The position numbers and the translations under genes were made by a program. A stretch of 64,000 bases of DNA from the NCBI GenBank assembly GCA_004565275.1, contig SDOX01000005.1, forward strand, positions 1,276,765-1,340,764, given 5' to 3'. Positions 44,800 through 55,160 of this stretch are shown here, piece by piece. Under the pieces are notes generated by a model. It worked only from the letters and a program-made list of their open reading frames with translations, ran no database searches and was not told the origin of the DNA. This DNA is from Nannochloropsis salina CCMP1776. Its lineage: Eukaryota; Sar; Eustigmatophyceae; Eustigmatales; Monodopsidaceae. Each line of letters begins with the position of its first letter. Position 1 is the first letter of the stretch.

Positions 44800-47617
44800 G
44801 GTGTATTTGGGACCGCTGTTGGGAGAGGGAGGGTTTGCCTTTGTCTACGCGTGCAGAGACGTCAACGAACCGTCCAATCAACTGGTTCTGAAAAAAGTCA
44901 TCATCCAAGATAAGGCTCATCAGGTGCGTCTGGTATGCGATGGGGGCCGTCACCGTATGCGACTGACCAGTCCTATTCCTTTTCTACATCTTTCTTCCTT
45001 TATTTGGCATCGATGCATCCTGATCTCCGCATGGCTACAACAGGAACAGATAGAAAAGGAAATTCGCCTCCTGAAAGTGTTGCAACACCCCAACATTGTC
45101 CGATACCACGACGACAGCGTCCATTCCTGCGCGGATCGACTTGAGGCCCTCATTTTGATGGAGCACTGCGAGGGGGGTTCCCTATTTGAGGCAATCAAGA
45201 GCCAAGGTCAGCAACGCCTCAGCAAAGATGCGATCCTCCGCGTGGCAATGGATGTCAGTCGGGCGGTGGCGACCCTGCACCACCACAAGCCGCTGCCCAT
45301 AGCGCATCGCGATTTGAAACTTGAGAACATCTTGCTTGCGTTCCACCACGGTGGCAAGGCCGGCGTGGAGAATAGGGTAGTCTACAAACTGATCGATTTT
45401 GGCTCGGCGACGGAAGGCCCGGTTCCTCTTGGGAATGCAGTGGAACGGGCGGTGGAGGAGGAACGCCTCGCCAAGACCACGACCCAGATATACCGTGCGC
45501 CCGAGATGATTGACCTCTACCTCCGTCGAGCCCTGGACGAAAAGGTTGACATATGGGCCCTGGGTTGTGTGCTGTCCACGGTCATGCACCTTGTCCACCC
45601 CTTCCAGGGCGTGGGCAACCTGGGCGTCTTGAACGGCAAACGTCGGAGCGTCCCGGCCGTCCCGGGCTGGGAGGATCTGGAGGAGGTCGTGAATCGGATG
45701 TTGCTTGCTGACGCCGACGCGCGCTTGGACATTGACGAGGTGCTCGCGCACCTGACTTGCCTCCAAGACGCCAAACCCTTGCCAAGCCGGCCTTGTGACG
45801 GCCCCGCGCAGGAACGGGAGCGGGGCGGGGGGAGGCAGGGAGGGGACCATCGGGCCGCCCACGTCCATTCCTGCCCGCACGAGCAGAAGTCGACCGAGCA
45901 CCAGATCCTGGAGGCTCGTCCGTTGAATCCCAATTCTGCCGCCGCCCGACGACTGGCAGGAAGGAGCCGCGGGCATTCAGCATCGGCGCCGGTCACGACG
46001 GAGACGTCCGTTGGGAGGGCGGAGGCCGCCTGGGTAGACAAGGCCAAAGAGGCCGGGAGCAGGCAAGAAGGGGGAAGAGGAAAGATGGGTGGGTTCGGCG
46101 GTGCAAATCTGCCCTTTTTGGAGGTGTCGGGAAGCAGGGAGGGGGACGCCATTGCCTCGGACTTGCTGACAGAGCAGGTCCAGGCCCTTGACGTGGCCAC
46201 CCAGAGCACGACGAAGTCGACATCCGTCACGCGCACGACAGCAAGGGGGAGGGACAACGGCGCGCTGTCCCCCTTTCCTGCTACCTCGACGACTGCTTCG
46301 ACCGTGCGCAAGCCCTCGTTTGACGACGAGGATTTTATGCAGTCGTCTTCCCTGCCTGAAAGACAAGGTAGCCGCCAAGAGGCCGGGTCCCCCGCCTCCT
46401 TTGACCCCTTCGCCAATCTCTACACACGCAGCAACACTTTCTCCCACCTATCGCCCCCATCTCCTACTTTTTGCTCTCCACCCCCAGCTTCGAGCGTGGC
46501 AGATAAGTCTATGCTTGCGGGGTTTCCTTCTACCATGGGCCAGGGGGGACGCGTCCCGCAGGAAGATCCGCCATCCTTTCTCAGCAGCACCGTCTCTGCT
46601 ACACCCGTGAGAAAGGACACAACTGCCCGTACCAGTGGCGACTTTCATGCTTTAATCAACTCAAAGAAAGATAGTCAGGCACTAGCGGCAGTCACCCCCC
46701 CTCCTAAACCACCCAAACCCGCGCGACCCAGCCTCATGAAGATTCCTGCATCCGCCCACGACGCACGTTTTGACGCCGTTCCCGGTGTTCCCCACGCCTC
46801 CCTTCCCTCGCACTTGACGACACCTGGCCCGCATCCACCGCCCCTGCAGGTGAACCAGCAGTTCCAGCAGCAGCAGCCAAGCTCGATTTACCCTGCTCTC
46901 TCTGCGTACAAGAGTTGCGAATGGCAAGCGCAGGGGCAGTACCAGAAGCAACAGGTAACACAGATACAGCAGGAGCAACACTTCCTGCAGCTAGAGAGGC
47001 AGCGGCAGACGCAACCTTCGACGCAAATGCAATGGCAACAACAACAGCAGCAGCAACAGATGGGGCCATGTATGCAGCAGCAGCAACAACAGCAGCACCA
47101 GCCTCAAAACTTCAATCCGTACAATATAAATAATAGCATACTAGATACTTCAAGCCCACAAAAAGTAGACGCGTGGTCGACGTCTCCGCAGCAGCAGCAG
47201 CAGCCCAGCCTGCCCTTGCAAGGTCATTTGTCGCCCCCCCCTTATGCCTACTTCTTGAACGGGAGAGACTCGAACGATTTCGCTGGCAATCAAGATAACA
47301 ATGGAATCACCACTGCACATGTTCACACCGGCGTTAGGTCTCAACAGGGACAGGATCGACCTCAATCGCTGGAACGGCCAGGAGGGGGGCAACATAGCAG
47401 GGGGAATACTGACGGCAGCTTCGGTGGCAACAGCCGCCACTCTGAGCCGGTGTTTCGATCATCTTTTTCAAGTGCATCATCGAACGGATCCAACCAGGCG
47501 GACGCCTTTGGGTACAATCTCAGCTCCACCTTTCCCACGACTCGTAAGAACGCAGGAGAGTACTCTCCATGTCCGAAGGCGCAGCAGGAGGAGGACCGGG
47601 ATCCCTTTGAAATTTGA
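44800..47617 (+). CDS. NAK-family Ser/Thr kinase (AAK1/GAK/BIKE-like)
   Basis: Exons 44800-44923 and 45044-47617 plus an unresolved short 5' exon. The kinase domain covers roughly the first 290 residues: GEGGFAFVYACRD (Gly loop), QLVLKKV (Lys), HRDLKLENIL (catalytic Asp), LIDFGSATEG (DFG) and TTTQIYRAPEMIDLY, the activation-segment form of the NAK family. The remaining 600 residues are disordered, with Gln, Pro and Ser runs. It contains DPFANL and ends DPFEI. DPF is the AP2 alpha-ear binding motif, so a role in clathrin-coated vesicles like AAK1 is reasonable. The intron of 120 nt has no in-frame stop and is a multiple of three, so retention would leave an open frame. Family assignment is firm. 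Confidence 0.85.
47030..47110. repeat. CAG/CAA tract coding polyglutamine
   Basis: Mixed CAA and CAG codons encode two runs of Gln interrupted by MGPCM, in the tail of the NAK kinase. Confidence 0.85.
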
Positions 47618-48044
47618 ACCGAACGGGCCTTTGGGAGGGTTGCATGGCAATGAACAAACAAATATGTCTCTTTAACGTGGAACGAGTACACAAAAGTGTG
47701 GAATTCCAGCTAGGAGAGTGAAATCCGCACAAGCCACCTGTTGAACGTTGCTTTCCCGGACGTGAGCGTCGAGCCCACCCTTTCTATTTTTATATACATC
47801 CATTTGTAAGTAGCTTCATATCATGTGCTTTGTACACTCATACCGCGAAGACATCCTCAGCCTCCCCTAGCCTCTTCTATATGCTCTCCTCGCGCCACTT
47901 TCCATCCACACCAATCACCACGCCAGTCCTGTGTCGCCACGAAAAGTCTTCGCCCTTCCCTTGTCTCACTCCCAACAAACTAACACCTGCTTCGATTGCA
48001 TTCGCGTCCCAGACTGGCTGCAACAGCGAACAAGCACGCCCCGC
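47618..48044. other. Convergent 3' spacer
   Basis: About 425 bp between the kinase and cyclin Q stops; no gene seen. Confidence 0.35.
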
Positions 48045-49362
48045 CTAGACCGGCCCTTCCTCGTAGAGGTGCAGCAGGCTGTCGCACCATGCCTGGACGT
48101 CCTTTCCTTGGGCCCCCAACACGTTCCACATGCGGGAATTTACTCTCAACTCCCCGGGATCATGACAGTTCAAGTCAATTGATTCGAATCTCCGGTCTTG
48201 ACTGAATCTTCCTTCGCTCTTGTGACCCTGACGGCTGTATGCTACAGTCCTTGCAGTAGACGTGCTTAAATTCGCAAAGGTGTGTTTCTTGAGCTGACCT
48301 TTCCCTCCGACGCCAGTGCTTGTCTCCCTTATAGGAGCCACGTCCTCGTCAATTGCCAGCTTCAGCCCACCTCGTTGCCCGGGTGGGCCGTCCTCACTTT
48401 CGCCGTCGCGGTCCCCCCCCGCCGCCGTGAGGAGTCGCTGTGCCAAGTCCAAGGCCGCCACCGCTTGAGCATGGGAGGGAAGAGCCAGGCAGCAGGCAGG
48501 AGAAAACAAGGAATCGTTCAACAGTGCCCACGCCACTTCCACTAAGACTGGCCGCGCACGGAGAGAACGAGCGTAGTTCAGAAGGAGACGATAGGACGTA
48601 AAGGTTTCCAAGTCAAAGCCCAAGATCCGCAGGATAAGTTGCTCAGTGTCTACCACGCTTTCCTTCAGGTCCCAGTACCCACGATCCAGGGACAAAATGT
48701 TGTCCTTGACGGACCTGGCCAAATCCGTATTCCCCTTGAGCTCTCCTGGCGCACCCCCGTTGCCGTTACCATGTACCCAACCCCGTTCAGACAATGTTTC
48801 CGCGTCGCCACCCTCACTGGGTGCACAAGTATCAACGAGACGAGTTCCTTGGGCTTGGGCAAGCAGTTGTTTTCGCGCCACATACACGCAGTTTATTGCG
48901 TCTCGGATCCGCCGGGGTTGCTCCTCCACTTTTGAGGCCAGGAACAGGCAGGTGGTGAGCACAACGTCGAGGCGTCTGTTTCTCGCATACTCACATAGAC
49001 TCCGCTCGGCAAAAAATCGATGAAAGATCAAAGCTGCCGTAGCAATAGTTTCCTGAATTATGCCAGTGATGTAAAATTATGATGGATCGAAGAATTGCAA
49101 ATTGCAAAACTAGGATTATAAAGAAAAAGGCTTTTAATAAGAGCACATGTTGTTTAGAAAGAACTGCCCAATGACCTCGGGAAGAAGCGACCTTCCTTCA
49201 TACCTGCGGTAGTCGGAGACGTCTTCCTGCATCAAGAAGTACCCTTACACTATCTTGTCGAATGTCAGTGAGCTTACGCCCACCTGGCGGAGAAGGAGTT
49301 CTAACTTTGTTTCTGGTTGGTAGGATAGCTGCATGGTCCTCCCCTCGCGCAGCCACAGACAT
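48045..49362 (-). CDS. CCNQ: Cyclin Q / FAM58-type cyclin (CDK10 partner)
   Basis: Two exons, 49362-49204 and 49052-48045, joined in phase 0 (CCGCAG/GTATGA; TTCAG/GAAACT), give 388 aa. The cyclin box spans VRVLLDAGRRLRLPQ, ETIATAALIFHRFF, CLFLASKVEEQPRRIRDAIN and the FAM58-like DRGYWDLKESVVDTEQLILRILGF. The second box has VEVAWALLNDSLFSPACCL and HAQAVAALDLAQRLL. The C-terminus WCDSLLHLYEEGP matches the family end. In animals cyclin Q activates CDK10. Two disordered inserts (about residues 105-150 and 240-300) enlarge the protein. L- or K-type cyclins are less likely because of the WDLKESVVDTE and AWALLNDS signatures. Confidence 0.85.
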
Positions 49363-49610
49363 TTCAGTGAGCGACTGGGCTCTGACTTAATTCAAAAAAT
49401 GTTTAAGTAGTTATAGAGGTGGATCAATTCTCCGACTCCAAGCTTGTGGCTGAGATATGGAGGGTTTTGTCTTAGGGGGGTATACCAGCTGAGTGGGGAG
49501 GTTGGATCATGCGGCATGTACTGCTAAGCATCCGAAAAGACTGATGCACGAACGATCGCACGCATTTACGACCCCAGATACACAGCACAGGCATATCCTT
49601 ATAAAGTTCC
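49363..49610. promoter_or_regulatory. Short divergent spacer between CCNQ and LAMTOR5
   Basis: Only 248 bp separate the two start codons, so one bidirectional promoter is likely. A TATAAA at 49600-49605 is too close to the LAMTOR5 ATG to act as its ordinary TATA box. Confidence 0.4.
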
Positions 49611-50126
49611 ATGTTGTATCAACCCACCGGTTGTGACGCGCCCGAGGACGAGGGAGTGCAAGGGACTTTGTGCGCCGATGCCAGGGGCCTCTGCGTTCAA
49701 GCGGGAGGGGTTGCAGATCCCAATGTTGCCGGTTTCTTCACGGCGTTGATGCGCCGTGCTTCCACACTAGGAGGACCAGTGGTGGAAGAGGGAAGCACCG
49801 GAACGGAGGGATTGACGGTTTTGATCGAGACTGACAAACGGTAAGTGTGGTCAAGGCACTGAGAAAACGGGGTGAGGGAAATGCGTTAGGTAAAGAAAAA
49901 TGCGACGATGCATCGAGTGCTGTAAGTCTTTCTCACTACAATGTTCAATCGAGATTGTCTTTCAAGCTCACTATCCGGGGTGCGGAGATCGGCTTGAATG
50001 ATTTGATCTGCTTTTGTGCACCTTCATCTAATTCGAAGCCCCTCTTTCCTTCCCGTCCCTGCATACAGCTCCATCGTGGTCAAGGAATACGATGATCTAA
50101 CCCTGGCCGTGTACCATGCATGCTAA
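49611..50126 (+). CDS. LAMTOR5: Ragulator subunit LAMTOR5 / HBXIP-like
   Basis: Two exons, 49611-49840 (AAACG/GTAAGT) and 50069-50126 (ATACAG/CTCCAT), in phase 2 give 95 aa against 91 in human HBXIP. The roadblock-type fold is recognisable: GVQGTLCADARGLCVQAGG, ADPNVAGFFTALMRRAS, LTVLIETDKRSIVVKEYDDLTLAVYHA, matching GVLCTDSQGLNLGC...[25 protein letters not shown]. LAMTOR5 is one roadblock member of the pentameric Ragulator, which recruits Rag GTPases to lysosomes. The intron interrupts the Asp-Lys-Arg/Ser turn. The length match makes the model secure; the complex function in an alga is an inference. Confidence 0.85.
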
Positions 50127-50603
50127 GTGAAGGTGGATGGATGCGCAGGAGACAGGCCCCGATGCGTTTTTGAGAAACTGGAAGATTAGACCGTGTCCAG
50201 CCCCAGGTTGACGTTGCGATCGTGTCGCGGATAGGAAGTTGATAAGCAATAGTGTATTGAATGTAAAAATTAAGCGAAAGACATAAGGATTGGGACGCTG
50301 TGCACACAAGTGATGAGGTGGAAACGCAATATAAATGTGCGTCGACCTCTTCTTGGGGAGAGCTTCAAGCTCGTTGGAAAGATAAGATATGGCACATTTG
50401 CCGATACGTTGCACCATACATGGACATGTCCAAGCAGCATGTTGCATCTAGCTGCCGTAGCAGCTTCCATGCTTCGGTCATGCCCTCTTTGGTTTTTTGC
50501 GTCCTCTCACCGCCTCCGCCTGCTCCTCTCTCAACCATCCACCACCCAGGAGAATCGGAGGTGTTACGCCCGGGCTCCGCCCCTTTTCCCATAGAAGTTT
50601 CAC
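50127..50603. other. Intergenic, tandem spacer
   Basis: About 475 bp with no coding signal, the 5' flank of the oxidoreductase gene. Confidence 0.35.
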
Positions 50604-52162
50604 ATGGACAGCAATGGGAACAACAGTGTTGAGGACGTGGCTCGCTCCCTGGATGCCTTCTTTTCCTCCTCCTCCTCCTCCTCTCCCCCCTCCTCCGCCC
50701 CTCGCCCCGTCCCTCTTGACATCGCCGACGGGCTGACATTGCTGTCGCCCCCTACCGCTGCTGGTCCTACACTCAATTGGGGCATCCTGGGAGCGGGCCG
50801 GGTCTCGCATGACTTTGTCCAGGCCCTGAAGGCCCTTCCACAGGCGCGTGTGGTGGCAGTGGGTGCCAGCACGCTCCCTAAAGCCGAGGCTTTTGCGAGC
50901 ACCCACAAGATACCCGGAGCCCACGGTTCATACGAGGCGTTGGCTCGAGATCCTAATGTCCAAATCGTGTACGTGGGGACGCTGCACGCTTTTCACAAGG
51001 TGCGTGTTGTCGCCAAAGAAGAGCCCGGTTGGACAAAAGCACGCTGGGCAAAGAAGAGAGAAAGAGAGAAAGGAGAAGGGGAAGGGGCGGGGTAGAATCG
51101 CTCTGGGACTTTCGCGGGGATGACAAGAGGTTACTTATCCGACGCTCTCTTCCGTTTAGGAGCATGCATTGCTTGCCTTGGAGGCAGGGAAGCACGTGTT
51201 GGTGGAGAAGCCAGTGGCCTGCCGGGCGGAGGACGGGGTGGTCATGGTGGCGCGGGCGCGGGAGAAGGAGCTTCTGTTTCTAGAAGGAATGTGGACAAGG
51301 TTCTTCCCAGTGGTGGAAATGGCCAGATATCTGATCAGTAGTGGGGCTATCGGCCGGGTGGTTGCATTGCATGCGGATTTTGGTGCGTTTCGGGGAGGGG
51401 AAAGGATTGTGGGTATCTAGCATGGAAAGATACCGCGACCGAGGTCGATGGTAATTTGAAGCGAGTGGAAAACAGCGATCTAAATCCTTGTCATTGCCTT
51501 AACCCTCTCTTGATGGCTGCAGGCTTTAATTCGTCCGACTCGGAAGGGTACCCGGATTCCCCTTTCTTCAATCACGCCCTGGGCGGGGGGGGGTTGCTGT
51601 TCGTCGGCGTCTACCCCATCTCCATGGCCCCCCTCTGCTTCGGCTCGCGGATGCCGACTAAAATCGCAGCGGCGGGTGTGGTGGACACCCAGACTGAGGT
51701 AGATCTCTCGGGGGGTGTCGTTTTAGAGTACGAGGGAGGACGGGGAGGGGGGGGGTGGCAGTATTGACGTATAACTTGATGGGGGAAACGCCGGAGGAGA
51801 CAACGATAGTCGGCACGGAGGGAAGGATCAAGATACTAGGACCTGCGCATTGCCCCACGCAAATGGTTCTGTATCGGAAGAACAAAGGTCGCAGAAACGT
51901 GCAAGCCTTCGATTTTGAATATCCGTTACCGGCGCCGTTACCCGCGGTGGAGGCAACGGGTGGATTTAATTATCCGAACAGTCAGGGCTTCATGTACGAA
52001 GCTGCTGCGGCCCAGAGGTGTGTCTTGGCCGGATTAGGCGAGACACCTCAATACACGATGGAAGAAACCTTAATCGTGGCGAAAATCATGGATGAGGTGA
52101 GAAGACAGTTGGGAGTCCGGGCGGTCGGGGAGGGGGGTGAAGACGGGAAGGGCACCAAATGA
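50604..52162 (+). CDS. Gfo/Idh/MocA-family oxidoreductase (dihydrodiol dehydrogenase-like)
   Basis: Three exons: 50604-50999, 51160-51382 and 51523-52162. The Rossmann motif is WGILGAGRVSHDFVQAL. It is followed by VVAVGASTLPKAEAFA, VYVGTLHAFHK, EHALLALEAGKHVLVEKPVAC (catalytic-site EKP), FLEGMWTRFFP and LMGETPEETTIVGTEGRIKI. This is the pattern of mammalian trans-1,2-dihydrobenzene-1,2-diol dehydrogenase and the D-xylose dehydrogenases, NADP-dependent sugar or dihydrodiol oxidoreductases. In exon 3 the frame changes within a G-rich tract (about 51735-51757): GVVLEYEGGRGG continues as VAVLTYNLMGE only if the number of G residues changes by one. This is either a sequencing miscount or a real break. 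The serine run near residues 20-30 is low complexity. Confidence 0.75.
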
Positions 52163-52522
52163 CCCGGCCCCTGATACCGATGGAGGAGTTAAGAGGTGTT
52201 TGAGACTGGGAGGAGGAAGTGACGGGTGTGGGCCCAAGGGAAAAGAGGTGGCGGGGGCAAGGGATATGCCGGGGAGAAAGATGGGTATTGGGGCCTTTGG
52301 GCCTTAGGAATCACGTCACGATGGATGGTTTTGCACAACAACATATTTCCTACACGTGCCCCACGGGCGAGCAATTGCTTTTTTTCTTGCGGGGTATGCT
52401 CCCAGTGCCTTCTATGACAATTTCGGCTGAGTGGTCACAGATTTAAGAGATGCTTATGTACAGAATTTCCTCTCTATCAGTACCTCCCAACCTCTTTCTG
52501 TGCATGTGCTGGGGAAAACAAC
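52163..52522. other. Convergent 3' spacer
   Basis: About 360 bp; no gene seen. Confidence 0.35.
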
Positions 52523-54437
52523 TTATCCGATCAATTCCACCGCCTTTTGGATGATCACAAATGCGGCCACCACTCCAATTCCTCCCAGCACCGCGTTCCC
52601 TCCCGGCACCAGCCGCAAGTACTCTTCTCCCTCCCCCCCTCCTTCCACCCCTCCCTCGGTCGCTTCTTGGCTTCGGTACCGTACGATGGCCGCCATGGCC
52701 GCGGGGACGATGCCAAAGAGCACGCAAATCCCAAACGCCCCCGCATTGTCCAAGGCGGAGAAGAAAATATCCGGGTTGACCAGCGCCACTGCCAAGGGGG
52801 GGAAGAGGATCAAGCTATAGGCAAGCATGTCTTGGTTGTGGGAGAGGTGCCGGGTGCCAGACCGGGCCAGGGCCCCTGAGAAGAGAACGTCCTTGAAGAA
52901 ATCTTTGAGGCCGTAGACAAAGCCAGTGAAACTGGTGACGATGGCCACCTCCGAAAAGAGGGAGATCAAGTTCCCCAGCGTGTGGCCCGCGCCGCCCGCC
53001 CGCAGCACCGCCAAGGGGTCAATCGTCCCCCCCGAGGCGCTCGTGGCCGTCAGCATGGAGGCATCGATGTTGCCCAGGATCACAGCGTTCCAGGCCAAGA
53101 ACATAAGGAGGGGAATACCGGAGCCGACGACGATGGAAGTCCGGATTTTCTCCGCGTCGCCTCTCAGGCGGTAGCTGATGACGGGCACGATGTTATGGTA
53201 GACCTGCACGGGGAGGAGGGCGGGCGGGAGGGAGAGGGAAGGGATAAGGGCGGGTTGACGTCCACCTCAAGCCTTTCAGCGGCTTTGATCCACGTACCAG
53301 GGCCACAAACATGACGGGAATGGAAGGGAGCATGGCCGTCCAGTTGGCTCGCAAGAGGCCCCCAGGGTCGGCCCGGGGACCTGCCGCGGCCACAAGGGCC
53401 AGAAACGCCACCACCACCACCCCAACCAAAGCGTCGTTGGCACTGTCCAGCCATTTTTTGTTCCCAAAAGCCAAGCCTCCCCCCAAGACTGCCGTGAAGA
53501 GCACGGGTGCCACCTGTGCCGGCAGGACCACGGCACCCCCTCCCCCAAATCCTAAGGCGGCTCCTGCCCCTTCTAGGGCCCCTGTGAGGATATCCCCGCC
53601 TTGGGCAATGTACGCAACCAGCAAGGCGTAGTGCAAAAACATGTAGGCAGCGCCGGTCAGGTTGGCCCCCGTATCCCCGATCGTCCTCCGGGCCATGCTG
53701 ACCAGTCCGCCGTCGGGCCGGTGGGATTTCCCCGCCATGTTCAGGTTGACCTCGGCAATGAGCAGCCCCGTCGTGACCATGTACACCCAGGCCGCGGTCA
53801 AACAAAGGGAGGAAGGGAGGAATCCGGCCTTGATGGTGAAAGCAGGCAGGGCTAAAATCCCCGCCCCGACGGTGGTGCCCGCCACCAGGGCGATGGCGCT
53901 GGTGAGGGTGAGAGGCTCAGAGTCCTCTGGCTCTGTGGTTGGTAGAGAAAGGTCCTCCGTGCGTTGTCTCTTTTCTGCCACGGGCATCGCAGTCTCGATC
54001 GCGGCCATGGCGTCACTCCGATCGGAGGATGCAGGATTGAAACGCGTTAACCTCTCCGACACTGCTCGGATGAACGTGGGTGCCCGCCTTTGCTCTTCCT
54101 CCTGTTTGTCAAGGGACTCTTGCACGTCCAGAACGGGTGGATTTTGCACATCCACGGCACCTCCTACTCGCTTTTGAAAGAAGAGCGGTCTAACATTTCT
54201 CTTGCCGGTGCTGTCCCCGCCCCGGGCTCGAATTATTAATCCAGTCGAGGTTGTCGCTCTCCCTGCGGAGGGCACCGAAGATAAGGACGCCGCCGAGACA
54301 AATGCATCGGTAACCGACACCAAAAGGCCTAGTGAGAGCGAAAGTTTCAAGACGAGGGCGGAGATGCTGGGATTGGCCTTAGAGACTGAGGAACGTATGC
54401 TGTGGCGTTGCACTCCGTCGTACGTGGAGGGTCTCAT
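52523..54437 (-). CDS. Aromatic amino acid permease-like transporter (Trp/Tyr permease family), plastid-targeted
   Basis: Two exons, 54437-53298 and 53203-52523, in phase 0 (GCCCTG/GTACGT; TGCAG/GTCTAC), give 606 aa. A signal-type segment (LVLKLSLSLGLLVSVTDAF/VSAA) at residues 25-45 has an ASAF-like end, so plastid envelope targeting is likely. After a 120-residue soluble linker comes a permease core with about 11 helices: ALVAGTTVGAGILALPAF (helix 1 with the unwound GAG), GLLIAEVNLNM, GAAYMFLHYALLVAYIAQGG and YHNIVPVISYRLRGD. This is the bacterial TyrP/Mtr type permease, also present in plant chloroplasts. The substrate is inferred only from the family. It is divergent from the tiny one-TM gene. 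Confidence 0.8.
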
Positions 54438-54697
54438 GATTTTTGTGATCCACTGTTCAGCGTGTCGTGCCTCAAATGATTTTAACTTGTAGACGTCTCC
54501 AATACTATGCTGTGGCAAATTTCGCAGCGGTCAATTGTGAGATATTCGTCGTGGAAATCAGTTTCTTTGCCACCCACCATAGCTCCGACGATGGCGACAC
54601 GTCACCCCCAGATCTATTCCACTCACGCCTATGCGCCTGAGGTACATTGTCCAAACTTCTGACAAGTACGCTCGAGTCGAGCCGGCCTCCACTATCA
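54438..54697. promoter_or_regulatory. Short divergent spacer (permease / tiny protein)
   Basis: 260 bp between the two start codons, probably a shared promoter. I recognise no specific site in it. Confidence 0.35.
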
Positions 54698-54991
54698 ATG
54701 CAACGCATCACTACGGGTGCTGTGCCGAAATGGATCGTCGGGTGCACATTCATGGGCTTTGGGGCCTTCAGCCTGGATCAGTCGATTTTGCAGTCGTCTC
54801 GCTCATTCCCGGAGCAGTGCATGTTCTTCACGGCCTGCCACCACCGTAAGAAATTAATAGCCCTGCCAGTACATCCCATGGGCGGCGTGTGTGGATGGTG
54901 CTCGTCGGCAGTGGAGTTTAGGAGTGTGCATGCGACCATGTGTCTTTCTTCCATGCCCTCTGTTGCAGGACTCTGGTACCAGGACATGTGA
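54698..54991 (+). CDS. Tiny one-TM protein, 56 aa
   Basis: Exons 54698-54845 (CCACC/GTAAGA) and 54969-54991 (TTGCAG/GACTC) give 56 aa: MQRITTGAVPKWIVGCTF, then a hydrophobic stretch to FGAFSLDQ, a polar loop SRSFPEQCMFFTACHHR and the end LWYQDM. The intron of 123 nt is a multiple of three and stop-free, so a retained form of 97 aa is possible. The size and single helix suggest a small mitochondrial inner membrane subunit, but I have no family match. Support is the clean splice sites and ORF; confidence is moderate to low. Confidence 0.4.
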   Translation: MQRITTGAVPKWIVGCTFMGFGAFSLDQSILQSSRSFPEQCMFFTACHHRKKLIALPVHPMGGVCGWCSSAVEFRSVHATMCLSSMPSVAGLWYQDM

Positions 54992-55160
54992 GGTGCAACG
55001 AGGCTCATAAAATCCCCCCCCTCCACGCCCTTTATTTCCATTCCACTAATACCAGGAAATGGGAGGACATCCGTCCAAACCTGCCCGTCATGGAAGATGC
55101 TGTACTTCAAGAGAACGAGCCTTTATACTCGTGTCTTGGGATGCTGCATTTTTGACCCGC

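Noticed and set aside
49600-49605. TATAAA box for LAMTOR5
   Set aside because: It lies only five bases before the ATG, too close for a normal TATA-driven start.
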